NCBI GenBank assembly: GCA_023627715.1 | Contig: JAMAHW010000045.1 | Coordinates: 186,001 to 250,000 of the forward strand | From: Periconia sp. R9002 | Lineage: Eukaryota; Ascomycota; Dothideomycetes; Pleosporales; Periconiaceae | Direction of reading: 5' to 3' | Length of the DNA: 64,000 bases | Part shown: one piece after another, positions 43,811 through 55,978 of the stretch | How positions within the stretch are numbered: position 1 is the stretch's first letter | How the letters are laid out: each line of letters opens with the position of its first letter | Position numbers and translations under genes: made by a program | Notes under the pieces: model-generated | The model's input: the letters and a program-made list of their open reading frames with translations, nothing else | Databases searched by the model: none | Told to the model about the DNA's origin: nothing

Positions 43811-46073
43811 ATGGGAGTATTTAATAGATGTGAAGCTCGCGATATTCCTAGCTTGCTTTTGCATGAATCAATCGCAACAATAGCCACTCTCGTTAAAATA
43901 CATCCACTCATTTATACCATTCAAACGCTCGTTTTAATCTTTTCTTTTACGCTACCTTCTTTTGCTGTTCCTGCGCAGCACAGAAATGAATTGCAGTTGC
44001 ATGCCTCGAACAAGCGGGCTGATAAGCCATCGGAAAACCAAATCAAGTCAGCCACCGGCATGTTCCCTCGTATAGATTGGGCCTATTCTGCGGACAAGGG
44101 GGGTTGTGATTCTAGACAACTTGGGCTTCTTGTTGAGTCAACACGCAGTATGTGACCTATTATTGGGTTTAGATGATCTGAAGACTGACATAGCTCGTTC
44201 GTGGAAGTGGCATTGGAGATGACGAAGTACACTGGTGAAGATCTGAGGGTCGCGTACGATAAAGGTACAGGGTTCAATCGGTATTCCATGAAGGACAACA
44301 AATGGTTCCAGCAAAAAGAGTTCAACTACGCTAGTGGTAAGTGAGGAATAAATCTATTATGTCTTGATAATGCTGAATTTTAATCATGTAGAGAAATACA
44401 AAAGAGTGTACGAATATCTTACCACCATGGCAAAGAAAGACGTGCGCATATACAAGACGGCGTACTTTTGCGTGGAACCAAGTTGGGGGGAAGACCGCTG
44501 CAATAAAGATCATAAGCCGTGAGGTGATCTTTTCTGGTTTACAAAGAGTGAAGGTCGAGAAACTAATCCCATTACAGCTCAGCATACACTCCGAAAATAC
44601 AAACAGCCGAACCGGATGCTCCCTATTCAAACTCGGTGATATTTTGCCCTAAATTCTTTGGATAAGAGTACAGATATGTCAACGACATAACTCAAACAAA
44701 GAGAGCTCTGCTGGACATCGAAAAACTCAATAGTTACGAACACACTCTCATTCATGAATGGTTCCACAATGACAAAACTGATGTCGGCCAAATGCATATC
44801 ACAGACATCAAGGGTGACTATGGGGATGGACAACGGACCATCTACGGATCCTACGGCAGCCATCACTACGCTTGGCATAAAGTCCTGGCAGGCAGTAAAA
44901 TGGAGATATCGAGATAAACACATTGTAAAATGCTGACAAGTATGCCTGGATGAATAGCTACAACTGGTACAAGTCGTATTACAACTGGAACGACGATGGA
45001 ACCCTAAGACCCCCTGCTCGACCTACTATTCGAAAACGACAAGACCAAAACAAAGACGAAGATCCCGAGGCTACCGAAGACCCATATAAGAACCTGCCGA
45101 GCAACGACAAGGCCGTGCCAGACAGCAGCATCAAACCACCATCCAGTTCGCTGCTGGAAAAACCTTGCCACGACTGCCTCATCACAGATGGCGGATGCAC
45201 AGCCGTAATCGAATGTGTCTACCCCCAGGGCAATCAGACCATCGACCCTGCTTGCCAGAAGTGCACTTGTGGGCCCCAAGATTTTGCACTCACAGACTCC
45301 AAGTGCGCAGGCTTCGAGGGCAAACTACCAGACAACTACAAATTTCCCCTTGAACAGACGTCGCCCAGAGACCCATCCAAGGACCCCTCCAAAGACCAAC
45401 CAAAAGAAGAAACGACATGCTACAACCCGGGAAAGGGAAGTTCAAACTCCGCTAGCTGCTACATCTCTCGCGATGCCATGAAAGCCCACACCGCCGATTT
45501 CTGCGACAAAGTCGGCGCTTTGGATACCGCAAACCTAGACAAGGGATACGCAACCGATACTTACAACGGGGCACAACTGCACATCTCCTCCACCAAGAAA
45601 GTCTCAAAGGACAATTGCCTAAAGTACATGAGCCAAATAATCGACAACTGCGCCCCAGCCGCCAACAACCCCATGAACTGGAAGTACGGAGGCGAAAACC
45701 GCTACGACGGGACCACATTCAAATTAACATTGACAGTGGACGGTCCTGTAAACGTAAAGTGAATGCTGATGGATCCCCCTTGCAAGCTGTCATTGCCTCG
45801 TGCGACTCGTTCTATCAAGCTGTCAGGGATGAATTTTATATTTATGATGCTGGTTTTCTGGGTGATGGATTTGGGACGGAGTTGAAGAACCAGATGAGTC
45901 ACTGTATTGGTATTACGGTGTCGGATTGGAGTTTCGAGTATTATGACAAGCCGGATAAGAAAGGGATGGAGTGGAAAGCTTTTGGCCATACACTGATCTG
46001 GCAGAAGAACTGCTTCTCGCCGGTTATTAAAGGTTCTGGAGGTTCTGACGTTCTTTGCAATGGTAGTGGTTAG
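43811..46073 (+). pseudogene. Decayed secreted metalloprotease (HEWFH, aspzincin-like) with Cys-rich C-terminus
   Basis: Exons about 43811-44151, 44194-44336, 44392-44518 and 44578 onward. A hydrophobic leader (LIYTIQTLVLIFSFTLPSFA) is followed by a catalytic domain with TLIHEWFHND, ITDIKGDYGDG and IYGSYGSHHYAWHKV, a zinc HExxH motif with the later Asp and YG of aspzincin (M35-like) proteases. Then come a Cys-rich segment (KPCHDC...CQKCTCG) and a C-terminal domain (TCYNPGKGSSNSASCY onwards). Lesions: in-frame TAA at 44663-44665 between CPKFFG and EYRYVND; frame changes between about 44910 and 44935; another near 45745, after which CKRKVNADGSPL resumes in the next frame and runs to TAG 46073. 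CAA to TAA would explain the stop and is the change expected from RIP. The set of lesions argues for a pseudogene. Confidence 0.72.
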
Positions 46074-46413
46074 AGTGGCTAGAGTTGGAAGGTGTCTTAC
46101 GGGACATGCCTTCAGGCTTTGAACTATGTCAGTGGACTAGATTGCAGGATTGGCTAGATATACCTGGTATATAGTAAACACTTCGTCCTGCCTTTGAATC
46201 TTGTCAAATTCCCATGACCTCCAGAAATCTAGCAGGTGAAATCAAGAGAAATTGCTTTGACTACTTTTTCAAGGAGGATCTCAAATCCAGATACTCACTT
46301 TGGTCAAAAATGAAAATAGGGGAGTTCAAGATATATCCAATCCAAACTCTCATAGTTATAGCCCAGCAAACAACGTTATCAAATTACACATCTACTAGGA
46401 GCTACATAACTTT
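46074..46413. other. Short convergent intergenic region
   Basis: 340 bases between the metalloprotease relic and the 3' end of the tannase gene. AT-rich; no feature was seen. Confidence 0.45.
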
Positions 46414-48105
46414 TCAATCCACGCATTTCCAGCCATTCTCATCCTTTCCATCGCCACTGCCCTTATACACATTCCTCTTCGGATACCTGCAATGGTTACG
46501 CGTGTAGTCTACGCCCTGGGCTTTATCGCCATTCACAAACCTCGTCCCACGAAGAGTATCAGGCGCATCACCGCTCTCCACCCAATCCACAATTCTCAAG
46601 AGAACATTATCCTCTGGTTTATCGCTAGGAATGACGTCCCCCTGCCCTTGTCCAAGAACACCGGCCCCCGGCCCACCAGCACAGTGCTGCAACCCCGAAA
46701 TGCGAAAGTACCGATAGAACTCATCCAACCGACTGGGCGGCGCATGCATCGTCTCGGAAACATGATCGTAATAATGGTCGGAGACTGACGTGTCGATCAA
46801 AATATCCAACTGCCCGTGAAACTGGATAAGCTTGGCGCCGCGATCTCTAAAGGCCGAAAGATCGCCATCAAACGTGTTGAAGTTGAAGGGGTTCTGCTGA
46901 ATGGCGAGAACAGCGTCGGCCGGGGTCCACTGATCCAATGTCCAGTTGAGATCCTGCCGCGATACATAGCGAGGCCAGTCGAGCACATAATTCAGAGTCT
47001 GAGTACTTAGAATTGAAGCGCGGAATGCTTCGTCGCCGTTGTGCACCATGCCGTGGTAAATGAGCGTGTCGTTGACTGTCCACGGAGAGTAAAACCGGTC
47101 CACCAAATCGAGTTGCTTCCGTGTAAGACACACTGCCGGAGCGCCATACTTCCCACATTCGAGCTTGGACAAATCAAGCCGGCAACGACGCGTATCCTCA
47201 ATAATCCCATCCACAACTCCATCCAACCCATCACACTGCTTCAACGTCTCATTCTGCACCGCGTTCCAACCCTCCACTCCAATCGTCGCATTCCCCAAAT
47301 CCGTCCCCACCTCCCTCACCCACCTCGTGAAGAACTGGAAAAGCCCCGGCAACCTCAACCCAGGCGCTCCCGCGACAATCCCATCAAACATGTCGGGATT
47401 TTGCTGCGCGGCCTTGAACCCCTGCCGCCCGCCCTGCGAGCACCCCATAAAATACGATTTGCGATGCGGTGCGCCGTAAAACTGCTTTGTGACTTCCTTT
47501 CCGACGACTGTCGTCGCGTACAGGGCGCGCCACACAAAGTCCTCGAGCACTTCGGGCGCATGAAAGAAGGACTCGCCCGACGTCCCATTGTGCCCGGTGT
47601 TCCCGGACACGCTGGCGAAGCCGTACCGCGTTGCGTAGGCGAGGTCCTGGTAGTATATGCCTGGCAGACAAATTAATCAATAAAGAAGAATTCTACATTA
47701 CATGGAAAGCAAGAAAAAGTACTAACACCCGCCTAACCCACCCGTCCCGAGGGCCAAAAACCGCTCATTCCACTCCTCCGGTAACCACGCCTCCATAGTC
47801 ACGCCGCTGCTCTCTGTCGTCGCGAACGCGAGAGCCACACGGCATAGGTTCGCGGGGACCACGGGGTTGGGCAGCACACATGACGCGTCGGTACCTTCGG
47901 CGAACTGGTCGATGGTGCTGTTTGCCGCGTAGTACCGTGCTATGTTGACGGTGAGGTTGGCGTAGTTTTGCACGCTGTTGGTGACGGTTTGGCCGAGAGA
48001 CTCGCAGCGGGTTTGGAAGGAGCTGGATGAGGGTGATGCGGCGGTTGTGGTGGTGAGGAGGAGGGAGAGGAGCGTGGTTGTTGTGAACATCATGGATCGA
48101 TACAT
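46414..48105 (-). CDS. Secreted tannase/feruloyl esterase family enzyme, 541 aa
   Basis: Exons are 48105-47727 and 47660-46414; the 66-nt intron (GTTAGT...GCCAG) restores GLGGCIYYQDLAYAT, typical of the family. There is a signal peptide at residues 1-22 (MFTTTTLLSLLLTTTTA). The catalytic nucleophile is in GCSQGGRQG, Asp in QFHGQLDILI and His in GLQHCAGG. The Cys next to Ser and the Cys after His form the CS-D-HC arrangement in which a disulfide joins the catalytic residues. Acidic and Asn-rich loops after the nucleophile probably bind calcium, as in other members. It hydrolyses ester bonds in gallotannins or feruloylated plant cell-wall polymers, outside the cell. It is intact, unlike its left-hand neighbours. 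Tannase and feruloyl esterase cannot be told apart from sequence alone here. Confidence 0.93.
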
Positions 48106-51100
48106 GGAGGGGGGTTTCGAAATCCTCCCTTTTCTCGAATATCTTTTTCGTGTCCGATAAACCGGAATGGAACCCTCTCTTTCCTTCTCTCTTCTTTTTC
48201 AAAAAGAGAAAGACAAGCTGAAACTATTTGAACAAGAACCCCAAAACCTGCACCTCTATCCCTATTTATCCATCTCCCTCAAGTGACATCCATGGAATCC
48301 TTCGGTGCAACACTATTCCCATAAGCAGCGTAACTTGCGCATTTTTTAATTTAAAAAAATGCGTTTTCCATCAACTCCTTTTTAGATTTCTCCGCGCACA
48401 TCCGCCACTCCACTCACTCGCGCGAGACAAACCCAACGCCGCAAAAAGCAGATAATCACAAGGAGGCAGTTTGAGAGAATTAAGAATTATGTAAACTAGT
48501 ATGCACGCGGCCCGCCCCCGGGAAACCTGAATGAGGGAACTAACTAGCCGAATCGAGACCTTGCTTTGTAGGATGTTGGGTAGACTAGTGGGTATACCGG
48601 TACTCGGGGATTAAGGAGCGTTAAGCGAAGGTAAGTGATTGATGGGTATTTCGCAGTTTTGTGATGGATCGGGGAAATGCCATGTACATGTAGTTACTCA
48701 AATAAGCAATGATGACGCATTAGTTTTGATGAAGAAGCTATACTTGCAGATGATGCGTAAGTCGCTACTCGCGGCGCCGTTCTGTTTCTGTTGATCCTGA
48801 ACAGTATTTTCTATTTCGGATTGTTCCGTTTTGAAGATTGGGTTGGAAAAGGAAGGGAAGGATTAATGTTAAAGGCCACGACCGCCCTCTCCTGTTCCTA
48901 GGTTGGAGATGTTGAGATATTGAGATTATTTCTTGGCCTGACTCACACAAAAAAAAGTACGTACGTAGGTGTATGCCCTGTGCATGCAAACGAACGAATG
49001 AACGAACGAAGAAAGTAGAGACTAAGAAAAAGCAAACGAAAAGATAGATACACTGCGGGCGAAAAGCCAACAAGCAACGAAATTTGTTCAAATAGTAACA
49101 ACTCTAAACCAAAAACATCGCCTTATCCAAAAAGCCCAGTGAAACCACACCATCCATCACGCAACCTCCAAGCCCTCCACACACCTCATCCCACACCTCA
49201 TCCATCCACTACCATCTATCTCAAGGGCTTCAAACTCCCAGACGACCATATGACAAACCTGCAGGTTCAAAGCGTGTGCGTAACACTACAATTTTTTCTT
49301 CTCAACATCTCCCTATCTCCCTCTTACCCTGTCGCCCTCTCCATACTACACAAAACACACGTACACAGCACCAATACCTCTCACACAGCATTATCAACCA
49401 TTCCCACCCACCCCAGCACCTGCACCAGCACCAGTACCTACATGTACATACATAGCAACACGTAAATTCACTCACCTCACATGCTTTTTCCCCCTTCCCC
49501 CTTCTCCCTATCGGTATTCCGAGGTCGCTAACAGAATCAGGATGAACATCGTACAATCAAAACCTACCTACCTACGCTTAGGAATCTTCCTTCCTATATC
49601 AATATTACTGATCTCCTGTCTGACGATTAAACCAACGCCCGAACCTCCTTCTACATAAAAACAACTCACCAAATAACTGTAAACTACTACTTAAGGCAAG
49701 GGCAAGGATTGTCCGGTGCGGGCGGACCCGAGTTATGGTTATCGCACTTGACATAGTTTGTCCATCTACGCGCCTACCCCTCAATCTCTTCACACACACC
49801 TGGTACGTACACACACCTTTACGATTCTGATAAACGTACTGTAATGTAAACTGGAACGAAACGAAACAAAACTAAGAAAATAAGATATACTTCCCTCCTC
49901 TAGTTTATTCGCTTGTTTGTTTGAATACGGTAGAGCGAGGTTGGGATGTTGGTACGGAGTTATAAATGAGGTCTACGTAAACAACACGTCTATCTATTTA
50001 CAAGTAACTAGATGTGTATTCGTAAGAGTGCGGTGTGGTATAATAAACAAGGGCAGTGCAGTGCAGTGCAGGTAAATATAGTGTACACTCTACACTATAT
50101 AAATATGTACCTAATTCGCCATCACCACCTCCACTACCCATGCACGTACATAAGACTTATGTATTGGCAAGTATTGACAATAATTTAGCAGGGGTCTAAT
50201 ATAACCACCAGACATATAGAACAAAGTAACGTTACTATGGTTTGGAATCTCCTTAAGCTCAGCGTGTTTCTGATGTCCGAGCTGCGTCGCAATGTCGTGG
50301 GGAATATGTCATTGGAATTCAACGTTCGTCCGAGGGGAGCTTGGATTGATTTTAAGTTGGGGATTTGAAAGATGTCATTCTGAAATCTCAACTACATAAT
50401 GACCCCGGTCGTTCGGTCGCACGCTGGATCGAGAGGGGGAAAGAGGGCGGGGAGGCGACCCAGGTTTTGGGAGCAAAAAAGGTCCTGCTTTTTGGGGCAT
50501 TCATGCGCCTTGGTAACTTGGGTAAATGATCACGTACGTGATATCGAGGAATAAGATGAGAATGTTTGGTTGATGTTTGTTTGATTTTTCAATTGTTTTT
50601 TTAGTGGATTTTCAGACTATTAACTAAGAGTCGACCCGTGTGCGTTGGGTGAGTTTGATAGTGAAAGACTCGTTCGTGTGTACCTGAGAAGGGGGTATCT
50701 TTCGCGCAGGCAGCAGTCGCCATGTTCCCGTACATATGCGTTCCCAACAACAGAAACAAGCAAAGAAGAAAAAAGAATTCTATGAATGAGACCTTCTCCG
50801 AAAGCGGTCCATGTCGCAAAAAAGAAATGAAAGGTAGTCAAAGGCCCGCCAGAAGATAAAATCAAAACGGGCCAAACCGACAAGAGACTGGCGATGGGCG
50901 CTCCCCCCGTAATGATACAAATGCGCGCAAGGCGCTGGTTGCCATTGACCCGGCAACCATGGAAGTGATGATAAGAAAAAGGAAAAGGAGTAACGCCAAA
51001 CCATGCAATGCTGTGAATGCAGATCCCCGAGCCAGCACCAAAAAACCCTATTACTCCGTAATGTTTGCCGCGATTAAATGGTGTAAGATGCCTTTCATGT

Positions 51101-51193
51101 ACAGCATATCAAAATGAATAGACTCTTGTTCTCGTTTGCAAAAACCGCACTTGTCGCCGAGGAAACATCGAATGTCCGAAGAAAGCAGTCGTT
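48106..51193. other. 3.1-kb intergenic region
   Basis: It holds the tannase promoter (CT-rich leader about 48110-48230) and the 3' untranslated region of the glycosyltransferase. The middle is mixed AT-rich sequence with a GCAGT tandem run (about 50053-50071) and CA-rich stretches (49140-49450). No gene was supported on either strand. Confidence 0.45.
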
Positions 51194-52395
51194 TTATAAT
51201 ATTACGTTCTCCTTTTGCTCGTGCACCACGCCGTGAGTGTTTTCGGCGAAGATGCGCTGCAGCGGGAGGGTGATGGCGTTCATCATGTTGTCACTGAAGT
51301 CGCCCTTGATGCGCGCCTTGTCGAACCAGTAGTGGCGTATGAATCGTCCTTCGCAGTGGGACTGGCGCACGCCGGGGTAGCCGTTGGCGTCTGCGCAGGG
51401 CAGCTCCATGATGTACTTTTCGTAATCGTAACGGATGTACTCGCCAAAGGCCGACTGCTCGTGGAACTTGGGACCCTTCCATTCCGAGCAGCCCTGGTAT
51501 CGCACGTCGTCGGGGCACTCGTGCCAGGCCTTTAGGATGCCCTGGGTGTTGGCATTGTTCTGGACAATCACGAAGCCTGTGTTGGTCAGGGTGCGGTTGA
51601 AGCGATCCGAGTTGCCCTCGGGATGCATGGGGTCCCAGGGGTCGAGGGCCATGGTAATGCTGTGGTGCGGCTCGATTTTCCAGTAGTTCAACAGCCACTC
51701 TAGGGGCAGATGCATGAAGCGGAAGGTGGCGTCGGCATCGAGGAAAACAATGAATTTGTAGTCGTTGATCTGGTTGGCAAATGCCGAGGGCTTGATCCAG
51801 GTTGCGTGGCGGTCTTCGAATTCGGCCGCCTTGATGAACTTGTAGTCGTAGCCGTGGGCGAGAGCGTATGCGTAGTGGTTGAATACACCGCCCGAGACGT
51901 GGTTCAACTTCTTCCAGTGGAACTCGCCCTTGTCGAAATCCGTCTCTGAGGGCAGAGGGCGGGTCTCGAGGTCGAGGATCAAGACATCCTTGCCCAGCTT
52001 CTTCTTGAAGCGCGGCTTGGGAGGCAGGGCCAGCTTGGTCAGGTTGTTGCCCTCGTCAATGTAGGAGAAGGTGGGCTCGGCGGGAGCAATCGTCAGGGAC
52101 TGATAAAGAAGCGGAATAATATCGGTGATGGCGGGCGACTTGAGGTGGTCGGCGGCAGGGCTGAAGGTGGCGGCGGGTCAGCTTTGTTTTTTTCTTCTTC
52201 GTCCTCTCCTTGTCCGCCAACGGTCCCGGATCGGGACGGAAATGCATACCTGGAGATGTGCGCATGCTCGGTGGTAAAGGTCATGCGCGGCGGGCTCTGC
52301 CATGCAAGAAAACCAAAGGTGAAGATGAGGACAAAGCCGGCCGTGACGGCGAGGGCGAAGAGCGGGCTTCGGGTGCTGGTCGGAGGCAGCATCAT
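51194..52395 (-). CDS. Type II membrane glycosyltransferase, GT-A fold, 370 aa
   Basis: Exons are 52395-52250 and 52160-51194; the 89-nt intron has donor GTATGC, a CTGAC branch point and acceptor TTCAG. A short cytosolic N-terminus and one helix (about residues 11-32, PLFALAVTAGFVLIFTFGFL) give the type II topology of Golgi transferases. The luminal domain begins LGKDVLILDLETRPLP; YKFIVFLDADATFRFM carries the DxD metal-nucleotide motif, and NTGFVIVQNN and HEQSAFGEYIRYDYEKY fit the acceptor-site region of GMA12/MNN10-like and related nucleotide-diphospho-sugar transferases. The enzyme probably adds a hexose to mannans or glycoproteins; the sugar and linkage are not predictable. It is intact, with a CTG tract in its leader. 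Confidence 0.85.
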
Positions 52396-52453
52396 GGTCG
52401 CGGTCGGTGGGACTGCGGGCGCTATCCAAGAGAGATTTCAGACGACGACACAG

Positions 52454-52482
52454 TGCTGCTGCTGCTGCTGCTGCTGCTGCTG
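52454..52482. repeat. CTG microsatellite in glycosyltransferase leader
   Basis: Nine to ten CTG triplets lie 60-90 bases upstream of the ATG of the glycosyltransferase, on its template side (CAG in the transcript). It is not coding in the predicted gene. Confidence 0.9.
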
Positions 52483-52652
52483 GCAGAGGCGGGAGAGGGG
52501 GGAGGTGTTATTATTAAAGAGGAGCAGGAGGCAGAGAGGGCGGCGGGTGGTTGGGGGGCTCACCAGGGCTTTATTGCCTCTGAAGGGAAGGGCCCAGTCA
52601 GTGCAATCTCGACTGGCAGTCAGCTTGGCGGGAGAGGGCGTCAGCAAATAAC

Positions 52653-52680
52653 CCTGCCTGCCTGCCTGCCTGCCTGCCCT
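52653..52680. repeat. CCTG tetranucleotide tract
   Basis: Five to six tandem copies of CCTG in the upstream region of the glycosyltransferase gene. Confidence 0.9.
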
Positions 52681-55600
52681 GCCCCCCAGCCGGCCCTGCG
52701 CCCCCTGCGCGAGCCCGTCGCTGAGTTCTCCACTAGTTAGTTACTACAGCACTTTACTCTACTCCACTACTTTCTCCAGCGCATTGTTTTCATTTCTCCA
52801 ACGAGCTCCAAGCCGTTTGCATCCTCGCGCCTCATTAAAATGCCCAAATGGTTGAGATGCGATGCGACGCGAGGCTCCTGAGGGATGCGTGGGGAGCCAC
52901 GCGGAACATTGTTCACCCACACCGCGGCACCGGAAAAACATTACTACGCATGCCGATGTACCCGCCAGCTTCTTCGCATCAATCTTCGCAACCTCAACCT
53001 CCTCCCGTCCAGCTGCATCAATCCTAATGATCCCACTCCATCCCATCCTGTCCAATGCTGTCCGGCCCAGTCATCATGCATGGCCGATGCATTGGTGTTA
53101 GCGCCGGGCCCTTGAATCCTCCATTTCCTTCCCCAACGTGGGCTGGCGTTCGGCACCGCGTCGAGTCGAGAAGCCCCTGAAACCGAAACACTGCCACTAC
53201 GCCTACAGTACTTATCTCTCTCCCCAACACTCCTAACAACCCTAACCTAAATATCTTGGCCGCCTATTTCCGCCTACTTTCTCATCCCTTGATCCGCAAC
53301 CCCTTCATTTCGACCATGGAATTGCCATCCAATGCTGCAGGCCGCAATCCTTATCCCAACGGCTTGTATTGTTCGGCTCAACTCGGTTGAATGCTTGGCT
53401 GCTATTTTCCGATGCTATATTTGTACTGGTGTATCCTTTGGCTGTGCCGCTCCTCGGCCCCATCCGAAAACACGCCGCCCCCAAATCTCAAAATGCTAGG
53501 CTGCCCGTATAACAACCATAACTAGTGCTGTACATACGGTAGGTTACAAAGCGCTGCGATGAAATACTACTACAGCGACCTTCCAGAACGGGAGATCCGG
53601 CGACCCATGGTTTTCCTCACTTCAACCCGATGACATCCCTCGTATGGCCCCAACTCTAGTTGGCGCCCACGACCTCTGGTTTTGCTACCTTGTAACATTG
53701 TTTCCAGGACTTCATTCGTGTTGTCATTCGTGTTGCCATCTCAACTAGGCCTGCACAGCTGGTCCTCTCAACATGGAATCCTTTGCATTGCGACTCCTGG
53801 ACGCCTCTAACGCTCTCGCTAGTTAAGCCCAAATAACGGGATGAGAGAAACTGCCTCCGCGTTTCTGCAATGCTCGTGATTCTCCATAGGAGTGCTGAGG
53901 CCCATCACCAAATGCGGGGCAAACCTTCTACACGCCTTTTCCGGCTTACAAATATGACAGTGGTTCTTCTACTGTTTAGGTGGATAGGTTATTGTGAAGC
54001 GAAGCCAATCTGCCGCTCAAAAAGCTATTAAGCTTAGCATAGCCTTGATCATGCCTAAGCCACAATCTGACACAGTACTGTATACACGCACGATCCCACT
54101 CCTCATTTTCTTCACCTACATAGTAAATATGCCTGTCTTGCAGATCTGGTGCCTTGAAACTTCCTCTGCTGGGGCTGTACAAAGGCGAACTTGACGCACC
54201 TGCTCCCACGAAGACTACGGCTGGGCGCTGCCATGTCACTACTCTACGCGTACAACACTGGTTACGGTCTAGACGACCTCCGCTATAGCGAAGGACTTTC
54301 TCCTTTCCGCAGATCTAGTGTCTTTGAAGCCCCCTGCTCTTTTCGCTACGGTGCAAGAAAGGCAAATTTGGGCTTGGCAGGCCTTTTTAGTACGCCTAAA
54401 CCCCGTACCACGCCACCACGTAACTACACTGCTTGCCCACTGTAGAATGCCTCACGTTTATCCACGGAGCTACGGTTGGAAGGATTCGATTTGCAAAGTT
54501 GCGCCAAGGGATATCATCTCTTCCTTGGTGAACCAAACAGTGCAGGATTGCACAGCCGTAACATCAGTGCTCAAATTCTTATAAGGCATATTGACAAAAT
54601 CCCATGTTGAAAAGAGCTCACCCTCCGTACATCATTCGCTGATTGCCGAAAAAACAATGGATTCAACATTTTCCTTTGCAAGTATATCGACTTCTCTATT
54701 TACTCCCTCGGCATACATAAACACCTTTTTCCCATCGCAGAGGAGCATCCACACCCAGGCTCGCTCACAATGGCGACCCTTTGCCCCAAACGAACAATAA
54801 TAACTCCCCACACACGCAAGGCCATGTTCCAATGACAAGACGACACCACGTACACGGGATCTAACCCCATTCTTCCTTTTTCTCCGCGCGCGTAGAGTCC
54901 AACAAATAGGAAGAAGGGACAAAAGCGAGACAAAAAGCGTCTACAGTTTCCTAGTTCTGGTGCATGAAAAACCATACACGCGTATACGGTTGAAGGGGTG
55001 ACACAACGCAGCTTGCAGCTTGCAGGTGACACCTGAGCAGCACGATAGTAACGGTGCGATGTCTTTTTCCTTTCTTCTCGTACAGCGGGTTCTTGAATGT
55101 TTGCCCCAGTGCATTCTTTGCGCACATATACAAAGAAATTCCAAACGTCTGCATACGTAGCATCAATCAACCCAAACAAAAAAAAATGAACGCACCCACC
55201 AATGCAACCACACCCACGAGTCTTTGGACAGACCAGCTATCAGTCACCTAATGCGTGAACCAACCACGCACCCATCCAACCAACGCACGAGAGAAACCCT
55301 CCATCTCATTCCCGTCGCAACAATTCTCATTCGTGCACGAGTCGTGACAAGTCCTGTGTCGAGCGAGTGTCGGAAGCGATTTATGTGGGGGATCGGCATT
55401 AACCTTACCCCCCATCACACGTGAACGAACTATCGCTAGCCTGAATAGGAAGTACGTCGTTCACACAGCAGACGGACAGTCAGTACGGACAATGGCTATG
55501 TTCAATCAAGACACAGCAACACGCATCCCGGGAACCACTATGTACATATGTACGTAGGTGAAGGGGGTGAGAGAAGGACAAAAGAAAAAAAAGTCTAATG

Positions 55601-55978
55601 AAACGTTTCCATTTCCCCTTTCCCCTCTATATATAGCAGACTTTGGTAACAGACAGGACGGACTTGACGTTGTGTCTTGCGTGCGTGTGTTATGAGAAGG
55701 GGGGTTAAGAGGTAAAAAAAGCATTTGTATGTGCGTACCTGAGTACATGTACGTTAACTAACTGCTAAGTACCTACCCACATGCATATGTCTATACAAGC
55801 ATCGCATCCCCTCCTATCCCCGCTCTTTCGTCTCCACGTTTTTCCCACCTCATCTAATTCCTGATTGCTCTCCATTTTCCCTTATCCCTTCTTTTCTATT
55901 TCTTTTTTCCCTTGTCTTGTCCATTGGGTGCGTGGTTTGAAGTGAGGAATTGATTTATTCACCTTTTTCCCCCCCACA

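Larger units (their letters stand above)
52396..55978. other. 3.6-kb divergent intergenic region
   Basis: It contains the promoters of the - strand glycosyltransferase and the + strand P450. The first 400 bases hold the CTG and CCTG repeats. The middle (53.2-54.6 kb) has no frame with recognisable motifs, and a few CCTAACC-like steps near 53230 are isolated. T/C-rich stretches from about 55800 fit the P450 leader. I see no RNA gene. Confidence 0.45.

Noticed and set aside
53225..53250. CCTAACC steps resembling telomere repeats
   Set aside because: Only one or two degenerate units, with genes intact on both sides; not a telomere or a clear interstitial array.
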